Shown here: piece after piece, positions 55,740-64,000 of the stretch
Numbering within the stretch: position 1 is the stretch's first letter
How the letters are laid out: the number at the start of each line of letters is the position of its first letter
From: Eonycteris spelaea
Taxonomy: Eukaryota; Chordata; Mammalia; Chiroptera; Pteropodidae
Direction of reading: 5' to 3'
NCBI GenBank assembly: GCA_003508835.1
Contig: PUFA01000062.1
Span: 2,394,001 to 2,458,000, forward strand
DNA: 64,000 bases
Translations under genes and position numbers: made by a program
The notes under the pieces: model-generated
Seen by the model: the letters and a program-made list of their open reading frames with translations, nothing else
What the model was told of the DNA's origin: nothing
Databases searched by the model: none

Positions 55740-58125
55740 ATCTCATTCGCATCTTCTAATGTGTATTTTATCAGATTTTTATTTTTTAGACTAATACAAA
55801 TGATGGATTGAAAACCAAATAGCTGGGCTTAATTTAGATAACATTTGAGGACCACAGTTGTGATAAATATACCATTTTTTCCAGGCTTTGGCTTAAAGCA
55901 ACTTATATTTTTGTGATTCCGTGGGATTCTTTCTGGCCTCTAGATTCCTAAGATATCTTGGTAATATACCTTGCTCTTATAACTTTAGACTGCCTTTAAC
56001 CGGGTTTCTGTATCATCGAAATTCCGCCCCCCCACACCCCACACACATACACACATACACAGAAACACACGCATATGCTTACTATAATTGTATGTATAAA
56101 GCCCTATGAGAATAACAATAACTTAATTTCAAAAGTATCTGATTGCATAATGACCACCATGGTAATCATCCTTTTCCAAGCCTAGCTCTTCTGCATTTTG
56201 CATACATTATTGATGATCCTTAAAAAAAATTGTTACATAAACAAATGAATCCAATGCTAGGTAAATATTTGTGGTTTGGAGTTACTTTGAATAATGCCAG
56301 CAGGTTTTCTGTTTATGAAAGAGTGATCTAACAATTAAAAGAATAATAGAATGAGGTGGAGCGAGTTGCTGAGAATGGGAGATGGAGGAGGTTTCTTCAG
56401 AGGGGGCTGCTGCATATTTTATTTTCTGTTTGACTTTGCTATCATGTGGAAATTTGATATGACTAAGAAACACATTCCCCTGATTAAATGTGAATGTGAA
56501 TGTATTATCTGTGAGTGACATCATTAAATGTAAGGAGTCTGCAGACAAGATTCTTCCAGTTTGGTCTGTACAACTTACATGTGGTAGGACTCTCCTAGAA
56601 GGGTTCCAGGCCCAGACTCCTAGAAGCACTGGGTGAAGTGCCGAGAGACAAGACAGAAGGTGGGTCCTAGTGACAATTTTGCACCCTAACTTTTAAACTT
56701 TCCTGAAGTCACTGTAATAAAATGAACTTAGTTCAAAAGTTACAAATACACCCCATGAAATGTCCTTCTGATCAAATCTCTGAGTCAGAAGAGAGTTGCG
56801 GAATGCCCCAGTGTGATAAAAACAGATCTGTCTTGTAACTTTGGCTTACCCATCTGTCAAGTGAAGAAAATGAATACAGCAGTAGCTACACACCTCTCTC
56901 ACTTCCTCTCTCCTGTTCAAGGAGGACTGTGAGAATTCACAGTTGATCAGAAAGCAAAGTAACAATGGCATGTTGCAAGGGAGGGAACTTGTCATGAGAT
57001 CTGTGAAATTTGGCAGAAGACAGGAAGTGTCCAATTCAGCAAGATTGGATTGGCATTAAGGCAGTTCGCATCTTCAGAGCTTGAAGTTGTCTGGAATCCT
57101 TCTTGCTAAGGAATGCCAATGACAAGGGGAATCCCTGTCTCACTATTTGCATATAGATTTAGAAGGAAATGCAGATTTGATCATTTGATTTCTGTGTAAC
57201 TTTACAGTCAAAATGAAACTACAATGTGAATATTAGAGTGTGTGAAACTTCTTAGTCTGAAATCTGACTGCTGTGGCATTCAAGAAATCATGCCGTGTAA
57301 TAGCAGCGCTCAATATATATACTGTCTTTGCAACAAGTGACCACTGATGCTCAGACCCAGTGTTCTGTAGACTCCAGCAACCCATTATTTGCACATATTC
57401 TTTGTGTTTGATTCTGGTCCTCTGGATTCACTAAAAAAGTCAGTTTGAAGTGTGAAGTTTGATTTTTTTCCTCTGGTGGACAAGAGTTATAATACAGTCT
57501 CGATCATTTGAACAAATTAGAATAAAGGAAGACTATACCATGCAAACACACAAGTGCTGACTTGTATACAATAGATTCTCTAACTGATCTGCGCCTGAGG
57601 AACCAGTAGGTTAACTCAGGCAGTTTCCACTCTCTCTGTGAAGTATATGTCTGATGCAGCCAGAAAGCTTAACGCTTGCCATTGGCATGTCAGACTGCAT
57701 CTGGGCACCTCTTCCACCAGTTGTGTTGTCTGTTTACCAAGTCAGTTTGTTTGTTCCTGACCTTGTTTACAAAGGTTGCAATTGAAAATTTGTAATGTAA
57801 TTATATAAATGGGTGGAAATATAACACAGAAAGAACATTCTTAAGAAAATGAAGTTGTTTTGAAAAGATTTGATAAAGATGAAGCATACCAAATGAAAAC
57901 AGTAACAACAACAACAACACATACACGCACCTGTTAGATTAGGTATAGATAAATAACTATAAAAGACTGCAAGTGAATCATTAAAATCTAGCAAGATTTG
58001 CCCTGGGATTGCTGCAAAAGTGACTTTAAGTTCTTGATCCACTTTAAAGGAACTGAACAATTGTAGCTAATGTATTAGGAGTGAAGACTGACTAATTAAG
58101 TACTGTGATATTGTGATATATAATA
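55740..58125. other. Single-copy noncoding DNA
   Basis: No gene recognised. A CA-rich stretch lies at 56032-56075 and (AAC)n at 57904-57918. 56300-56550 has conserved-element texture with AATTAAAAG and TGATTAAATG motifs. Confidence 0.4.
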
Positions 58126-58129
58126 AGAT

Positions 58130-58990
58130 ATATATTTGGTCTTCGTCACAGTTTCCGTCACAGAGCTCCTAAAACTCTTGGAATTTCCTAAGTGATAAAG
58201 GTGACTTTTGCTCTGTCAATGAGGTGACTTTTAGGATGCCACTAGTTGCCTAAAGATGGAGGACTCTTTAAGAGAACTACCATGTGATTAGAGGGTTAGA
58301 ACTTTCAGTCCCAACCCCGGCCCTCCGGGGAGGAGAAAAGGGTTAGAGATTGAGTTCAGTCACCAGTGGCTGATGATTTAATCAATCATGTCTATGTAAA
58401 GAAGCCTCCATAAACACCCAAAGGGAGGTGTTTGGAGAGTTTCTGGATTGGTAAACAAGTGGAGGTTTGGGAAAGTGGTAGCTTGAGAGGATGCACTTTC
58501 CCCATACCTTGCCCTATGTATCTCTTCTCTCTCTCTGGCTGTTCCCGAATTATATCCTTTTATAATAAACCAGTGATCTAGTAAGTAAAATATTTCTCTA
58601 AGTTCTATGAGCTGATCTAAAAACTTAATCAAACCTAAGGATGGGGTTGTTGGAACTTCCGATTTATATAGGTGGTGGTCAGAAGCACAGGTAACATCTT
58701 GGGCTTATGACTATGCCTGAAGACAGGTGGGTCTGTCTTGTAGGACTGAGCTTTTAACCGGGAGATCTGACACTATCTCCAGGTAGACCAGTGCCAGATC
58801 AAGCTGAACGGACATCCAGCTGGTTTGGGAGAATTAGTTGCTTGGATGAGTGGGAAGAAAACTGACACATTGGAGTTGAGGCTAGAATCGTTAGTTGGTA
58901 TCAGAATTGGAGTTGGTGATGAGACGTGGAATCTGAAGCAAAATCATAGGTATAAATGCAAAACGAGTGGGGACACTTTTATCAGGAGAC
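58130..58990 (+). mobile_element. Endogenous retroviral LTR with poly(A) signal
   Basis: TTTCAGTCCCAACCCCGGCC, TTGAGTTCAGTCACCAGTGG, TTAATCAATCATGTCTATGT, AAGCCTCCATAAACACCCAA, CTTTTATAATAAACCAGTGA (poly(A) signal region, about 58558-58577), GATCTGACACTATCTCCAGG follow a mammalian LTR that I recognise by text but cannot name securely. No gag, pol or env sequence adjoins it, so it appears to be solo. Confidence 0.7.
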
Positions 58991-59003
58991 TTATGCCCAA
59001 AGA

Positions 59004-59028
59004 CAAAAAAAAAGAAAAGAAAAAAAAA

Positions 59029-59076
<48 letters not shown>

Positions 59077-59088
59077 AAAGAAAAGAAA
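59004..59088 (+). repeat. (GAAA)n microsatellite
   Basis: An A-rich start then about 14 GAAA units. It begins a few bases after the LTR. All purine. Confidence 0.97.
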
Positions 59089-59129
59089 CCCAATAAAAAT
59101 AATTAAGTATAAATTCATATACTGCTTAA

Positions 59130-59355
59130 TACAGGGGGTGTTCTATGAATTATTCTAGACACTGGAAGAACTTTTTTCATTTTATCGTCATAATAACTCA
59201 ATGAAGTCATAAGCGGATGGTACTGTTATTCCAATTTTACAAATGAGGGAACTGAAAAAGAGCAACATGAAGTTCCTTACTCTAGATTATCCAGCTAATA
59301 AGCAGCAGAGCTGACAATCAAACCCAAGCAGTCTGATCCTTAGTCAATGCCTTCA
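59130..59355 (-). mobile_element. MIR SINE, antisense
   Basis: ATTTTACAAATGAGGGAACT, TTATCCAGCTAATAAGCAGC, AGCTGACAATCAAACCCAAG in antisense MIR order. Confidence 0.85.
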
Positions 59356-59429
59356 GCCATTGCCTGACCTAGTCCTCAATTCTATAGCAAGAGACTTAAA
59401 TGTTTTAAGTAAGAACAAAATTAAGATAT

Positions 59430-60420
59430 CACTGTACCATTAACTTTTTTTTTTACTACAGAAATATTAAACCCTGAATAAAAGCAGAGAAAAGAGTATG
59501 ATGAGCCCCATGTACCCATCACTCAGCTTCACAATGATAACTCATGGCCAATCTTTAGTGCATCTATCCACCATTCACTTACCACTTGCTCTTGGAATAT
59601 ATTAAAGTGAACCTTAGAAATCATATATTTCCACCCACAAATATTTTAGAATGCATCTTTAAAAGACAAGGACTTCTTTTAAAAGATGTGACACAATACT
59701 ATCATCACACCTAAAAAATAAATAATAATCCATTAATTTAATCAAGCATCCAGGCAGTATTTGAATTTCTCTGATTGTCTCAAAAATGTTTTGAGAGAAA
59801 AAAAAAGTTTTGAGAAATTTTTCCTCCAAATAAAATCCACATAAGGTCATTGTAATTAAGTGTTTTTTGTTTTTGTATTTGTTTTGTTTTGTTTTGGTTT
59901 TATCTATAAGTCCCCTTTCCTCTTTTTTCCTTATAATTTATGGGTTGAAGAAATGAGGTCCTATGTCCTATACAGTTTCCCACAGTCTGGATTGTACCCA
60001 TTTTATTTCCTATGGTGTCATTTAAAACACTTCTCTGTCTCTTGCATTATCTTAAAAATTGGGAATCATATCTAGAGGTGCAATCCGATTCAGGTTTTTC
60101 GTTTGTTTGTGGCTTGAACGCTTCGCAGATGATGATGCGATGATTCCATCCGAAGCATATACTGTCTGCTATGTCTTTTTCTGTAATATAATGTAGTTGC
60201 TTAATTCATTATATTATCAGGAGTTAAAAATGGCACTATTCTATCATTTCTGCCTCATTTATTATCTGAAATATTTCCACAAAAAGAAATTTGCCCTCAT
60301 CAACAATTTAGTTACCCCCAATATCTGTACAATGTAAGTGGGATAAATGTTCGCTTCTTTCCCTCTCTACCGGTTTTCAAAAACAATGAGTTATTCTCTA
60401 GCTTCTGTAAAGATGACCCG
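59430..60420 (-). mobile_element. L1 LINE long 3' UTR, antisense
   Basis: CCCATGTACCCATCACTCAG, TCATGGCCAATCTTTAGTGC, AGAATGCATCTTTAAAAGAC, TCTCTGATTGTCTCAAAAAT, CCCACAGTCTGGATTGTACC and ATGGTGTCATTTAAAACACT match the old L1M (L1MC/L1ME-like) 3' region reversed. Confidence 0.85.
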
Positions 60421-60424
60421 TGAG

Positions 60425-60715
60425 ATGCCCCTCCACACCTTGAGGTGGTTTAATCCACTACAATTCTTGATTCTCGAGTTCATTTTCGTTAGCAGAGGGG
60501 AGCCTCTCCCGTTTTGCTCTTGTGTCCTTTTGACACTTCCCTTTACTCTCTGAGAGTTCTCTTGCTTTCTATTATGACCAGATGATCCGGGCTCACTCCG
60601 GTGTATGTAACTTTTTTTTTTGTAGGTAACATTTTTAATGATATCTCTGTATATTGTCCTTTTCCTATTTTTTAATTAACTGATCAACAGTGAGGAGGCG
60701 TGGTTGTTAAGACTT
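60425..60715. other. Noncoding DNA
   Basis: Nothing recognised; possibly a degraded continuation of the L1 above. Confidence 0.35.
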
Positions 60716-60719
60716 CCTG

Positions 60720-60902
60720 GAATTATCTTCCATCTTTTAACTTATTTTCTATGTGACTTGAGAAACTTTGCTCAAAACGGGTATCATAATACTTGTACTT
60801 ACCTCAAGGCATTGCTACAAGGACAAACTGAGTTAATATATGGAAATCATTCAGAACAGTACCTAGCACATAGTAAAAACTCAATAAATGTTAGTTATTA
60901 TC
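60720..60902 (+). mobile_element. MIR SINE
   Basis: TTCTATGTGACTTGAGAAAC, GGTATCATAATACTTGTACT, ACAGTACCTAGCACATAGTA, ACTCAATAAATGTTAGTTAT in MIR sense order. Confidence 0.85.
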
Positions 60903-60962
60903 ATATGGCTCAATAAGACTGCTTTTAGTATGCCATCTTCCTGAATTTTTTAAAGTATACCT

Positions 60963-61083
60963 GTCTATGGCCATGCTAGCCTGAATAAGCCCAATCCCAT
61001 CTGATCTTGGAAGCTAAGCAGCATCGGGCCTGGTTAGTACTTGGATGGGAGAGACCACCTAGGAAGACCAGGTGCTATAGGCA
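60963..61083 (+). pseudogene. 5S rRNA-derived retroposed copy or SINE head
   Basis: Full-length 5S homology, from GTCTATGGCCATGCTAGCCT to GTGCTATAGGCA. The internal promoter is readable: A box GAAGCTAAGCAGC, intermediate element ATCGGG, C-box region TTGGATGGGAGAGACC. There is a 2-base GA insertion in the C box. Nearly all CpG sites of the functional gene have become TG or CA, so this is not an active rRNA gene. An A-rich segment (61084-61100) follows. Either a 5S retropseudogene or the head of a 5S-derived SINE. Confidence 0.92.
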
Positions 61084-61164
61084 TAAAAAATAAAAAATAA
61101 GGGATTGTAAGCTGGCAAGGTCCTTGCATCTGTAAGGTCAACCAAGGATTGCCTCGCCTAAAAA

Positions 61165-61180
61165 ATATATATATATATAT
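61165..61180. repeat. (AT)n tract
   Basis: Eight AT units about 80 bp after the 5S copy; it could be the degenerate tail of a 5S-derived SINE. Confidence 0.9.
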
Positions 61181-61199
61181 GACAGTTGTAATCATACTC

Positions 61200-61540
61200 T
61201 ATATTACTTTGCTTCCTGATAATTTTTTTCATAACAGAACATCATAGGCATTTCATTTCATCTAATAAACACAAATTCTAAAAACTGTAAAACTATTAGA
61301 TGATACGTACCATAATTTATCAACTTACATGCTTTCTCATAAAGAACAGCTGATTTCCATCTTTTCCCATTATAAATAACATAGCATTGAATATCTTTGT
61401 GAATAAGCGTTTTGGAGTTTTTCCGGTTGTGTTTAGTAATTTTTTTTTTTTTACTATAAATTTCCAAAAGTAGAATGACTAAGTTATGACCAAATTTATT
61501 TCTCAGCGGTTTATATTGATTGATATTTACTTGTGCTTTT
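61200..61540 (-). mobile_element. L1 LINE 3' region, antisense (diverged)
   Basis: AGAACATCATAGGCATTTCA, CATTATAAATAACATAGCAT, GAATATCTTTGTGAATAAGC, AAATTTCCAAAAGTAGAATG resemble the reversed 3' region of L1M elements. Confidence 0.6.
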
Positions 61541-61581
61541 AACCTGTTTTAAAAAATGTTTATAAAATGTCAATTATTTGG

Positions 61582-61583
61582 TT

Positions 61584-61627
<44 letters not shown>

Positions 61628-61645
61628 TTCTTTTTTTTTTTTTTT
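61582..61645 (-). repeat. (TTTC)n microsatellite with T-rich end
   Basis: About eleven TTTC units then a T17-type run. It is the reverse complement in kind of the (GAAA)n at 59004, 2.5 kb away. Confidence 0.97.
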
Positions 61646-61649
61646 ACAA

Positions 61650-62525
61650 AAGCCAATGATACAAATAAACCATTTAAACCGACCAGCTTAGAGATAAATA
61701 GAATAATAAGGCCACAATCTCTGGGCTGCGCATATACACTAACATCAGCCTGGCCTCCTGAGTCAAACCAGTGAGCCTGGAGAAGATTTGGCTGCCAGGG
61801 CCTTGAACGTGGTGGGAGGAAAAGGGGGGGGGCAAACAAGCCAGCACTGCGAGTAATCTAGTAATCGGGGTCTGCCTTTTCTGAGCTGACGGGGGAGACC
61901 GGAGTCATGAGAAACAACCCCCAAAAGATGGTCACGGCTCAGCAAGAGGGACTTGAGCTTGACAAGTGCAGAGCAGGATGGGCAGGGAAACAAGCTTGCC
62001 TCTTGCAGGGCCCTGCTGCCTATTTTCTTGTTTGGCTGCAAGCCTGAAGGGGCCTGAAATCTGACCCCGCTACTGGCCCAAGCAATAAGCCCTATTGCAG
62101 ATACCAGCCTTGCAGCAGCGGCCTCCCAGAGAAGCAGACTTTTGCAATTTACCCACCCACAAGAGGTGTCACTTTCGAATTCACACTAAGGCTTTGTGGT
62201 GCCAGATGTGACCCTGATAATTCTTCCCACTTAGAAGCCTTAAACTTGACAGAGAGGGAGCAGGAGAGGGCTTAACTGTTGTCTCTCCGCAGTCAAGTTT
62301 TTATGGAACCTTCCCATCCCTCCATCTGTGGAATTTGCTTAATGGATGTCAGAGACCTGAGCCAAAATGGAAATGACTCGACCCCAAAGGCCGGGGATCC
62401 CACTGTGCATTACTTGAGCCACTCCTAAACACCACTGAAACTCCCTTCTAAATTGCTACCCCTTCTCAAATGTTCATTTTAATTTAGCTGACCTTGCAGT
62501 CTAATGATCATGCCACAAACACTAG
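61650..62525. other. Single-copy noncoding DNA
   Basis: No gene or repeat. GC-richer than the flanks; 62080-62420 has conserved-element texture. Confidence 0.35.
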
Positions 62526-62529
62526 ATAA

Positions 62530-62682
62530 CAAAAGTGTGTGTTTGAATTCCGCCTTCACTAGTGCTATCTGTGGGATCTTACTTTCTTACTCACCTGCAG
62601 TGTCAGATAAAAGCACCTTGTAGGGCTCTTGCGAGGATTAAATCAGATGCTGCTATACAGTGTCGGGCATGTCTTCAGTGTT
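62530..62682 (+). mobile_element. MIR SINE fragment
   Basis: GTGTTTGAATTCCGCCTTCA, GCTATCTGTGGGATCTTACT, GCGAGGATTAAATCAGATGC follow MIR sense order. Confidence 0.65.
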
Positions 62683-62684
62683 TC

Positions 62685-63380
62685 ATGAAGGTGAACCTGC
62701 ACTGCTCTTGTGCATTTCAAACATATCCTCCCCTTCCCTACCCACTCTGGTCCAATTTTTGGTATGACATGGGTTTTCTTCTCTTGTGTTTGGAATAGCT
62801 GCGTTTGTATTATACAGCCCCGATTCTCGCATCTGCGTGCTCGTGTAGCAAGAATGGGAGGGGGGACTGCTCACTTCTGAAACTCCCAGAATGGTTGCCG
62901 CCTTCATTAGCTTCCTCTCCTATTTCCTCGCGGAATTCTGCACACCTCCTTAGGCATCCAACACTGCTAGCGAGCATACACCCCTTTCCCTTCAATGAAA
63001 ACGAGTAAGTCAAACGGATAAAATGTTCCTGTCAGCACGCACTCAGGTAAATTGGTTCTCAATATTTGAAAGGAGAGAGAGAGGGAATAAGAATGACTTC
63101 AGTGCCAGAGTTCTGGCCTAAGAGCCTCCAGCCCTCTGGCAAAAGCATAAAGTGCAGAGCTCCACCCAGTTTGGGGGAGATCCCTCCCTTCCACCATCTG
63201 CTTAAAATTAAAATATTTCCATATGGCAAAGGAAGGTTTGAACTTGCCCACTGCTTCTTTCATAGAAGGAGGTAAAAGAGGAAAGAAGATTAAATAACAG
63301 CCAAACCGTCCTTTCATTCCAAAGAGAAAATTCTAGATGCAAGTCCTGTGATAGAATACAAGAGGCGGTAAGGGCAGGGC
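62685..63380. other. Single-copy noncoding DNA
   Basis: No gene or repeat recognised. 63090-63260 has conserved-element texture. Confidence 0.35.
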
Positions 63381-63384
63381 GGTG

Positions 63385-63500
63385 AGAGAATTGGAGTCAG
63401 AAGACTTAGTTCCGGTTCTGGTTCTGTCCTTCATTTGCTTAATGAGCTTAGGGTAGAACCTTAGTCTTCTGAAAAAGAGTCAGCTTAAGCATAGCGGCCT
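63385..63500 (+). mobile_element. MIR3-like SINE fragment
   Basis: GAATTGGAGTCAGAAGACTT, AGTTCCGGTTCTGGTTCTGT, TAGAACCTTAGTCTTCTGAA recall MIR3. Confidence 0.55.
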
Positions 63501-63504
63501 TGAC

Positions 63505-64000
63505 TGGTGCACTGCCTGAGATGTTTCTTTGCCAAACAAGTGTGAATCCAATCAAACCATGTAGATAGAATCAGCAAAATCCAAAATGTGAGAAATTGTA
63601 CAGGGCGAATGACTTTGTTTCTTCAACAAATGAGTGGCAGGGGGAGAAGGAACCTTCTATATTAGAGATTTAAGAGACTCAGCAACCAAATGCAATGTGT
63701 ATGTAGACTGTTTTTATCCTAATTCGAATAAGCCAATTGTAAAAATACACTTATGGAACAATCTGAGATATTTAAACAGTGTTTGGACATTTGCTGATTT
63801 TAAGAAATTATGTTACTTTCTTTAGAGGTAATGTTGATATTACAGTTATGTTCAGTAAGTCCTTTCTTGGAGAAACATATGAAAATATGTACAGATAATA
63901 ACGGGATGATATGATACAGAAATAAGATGTAACTATTGTATGTATTATATTAAATGTTACATATAGTATGTAATAGATACATAAAATTTTATTACATATT
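63505..64000. other. Noncoding DNA, AT-rich at the end
   Basis: Nothing recognised. The last 130 bases are very AT-rich. Confidence 0.4.

Noticed and set aside
60963..61083. Functional 5S rRNA gene
   Set aside because: It has an insertion in the C box, many substitutions at former CpG sites and no tandem array context.

Overview
This is a stretch of mammalian nuclear DNA with no protein-coding gene that I can support. The longest open frames are short and unrelated to any family I recognise; most lie in transposon debris or low-complexity tracts. Mammal-wide repeats (MIR, L2, MER5-type hAT elements, MaLR/MLT1-type LTRs, old L1) are found throughout. No primate Alu, rodent B1/B2, carnivore tRNA-Lys SINE, equine ERE, ruminant SINE or vespertilionid VES element was seen. 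The L1 3' ends beginning with a TTAGTTTCAGGTGTACAAC-type motif fit a laurasiatherian. A 5S rRNA-derived copy at 60.96 kb and the scarcity of young SINEs are compatible with a fruit bat (Pteropodidae), where 5S-derived SINEs are known, but this is only weak inference.

Layout. 0-5 kb: an L1 3' end, an L2 piece and mostly single-copy DNA. 5-8 kb: an 84-bp inverted repeat brackets MIR, L2 and MLT1-type sequence. 9-14.3 kb: L2, an LTR-like repeat, and an antisense L1 carrying two later insertions, one with a clean 13-bp target-site duplication. 15-17 kb: a MIR cluster. 17.2-21.3 kb: the largest element, an antisense L1 ORF2 relic interrupted by a MaLR LTR that itself holds a 38-bp tandem duplication. 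22-25.6 kb: an MLT1-type LTR inside a second inverted repeat, then two L1 pieces in opposite orientations. 26.5-27.9 kb: a 34-bp near-perfect palindrome and a 361-nt purine tract ending in (GGAA)n. 28-37 kb: L2/MIR/MER5 debris, a 56-nt alternating purine-pyrimidine tract, MaLR/MLT1 LTRs and L1. 38.9-46.5 kb: L1, MER5A, several L2 and MIR copies and a (GAT)6(GCT)15 compound repeat. 46.5-53 kb: mostly single-copy, including blocks that look like conserved noncoding DNA. 53-55.7 kb: L2, then an MLT1-type LTR split by a sense-strand L1. 58-61.6 kb: an LTR with a poly(A) signal, (GAAA)n, a long antisense L1 3' region, the 5S copy and (TTTC)n. 61.7-64 kb: mostly single-copy.

No genes act together here. 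The window reads as intergenic or intronic DNA whose functional content, if any, would be enhancers in the single-copy blocks. Repeat family names come from memory of consensus sequences without an alignment tool, so subfamily names are deliberately loose and most boundaries are accurate only to tens of bases.
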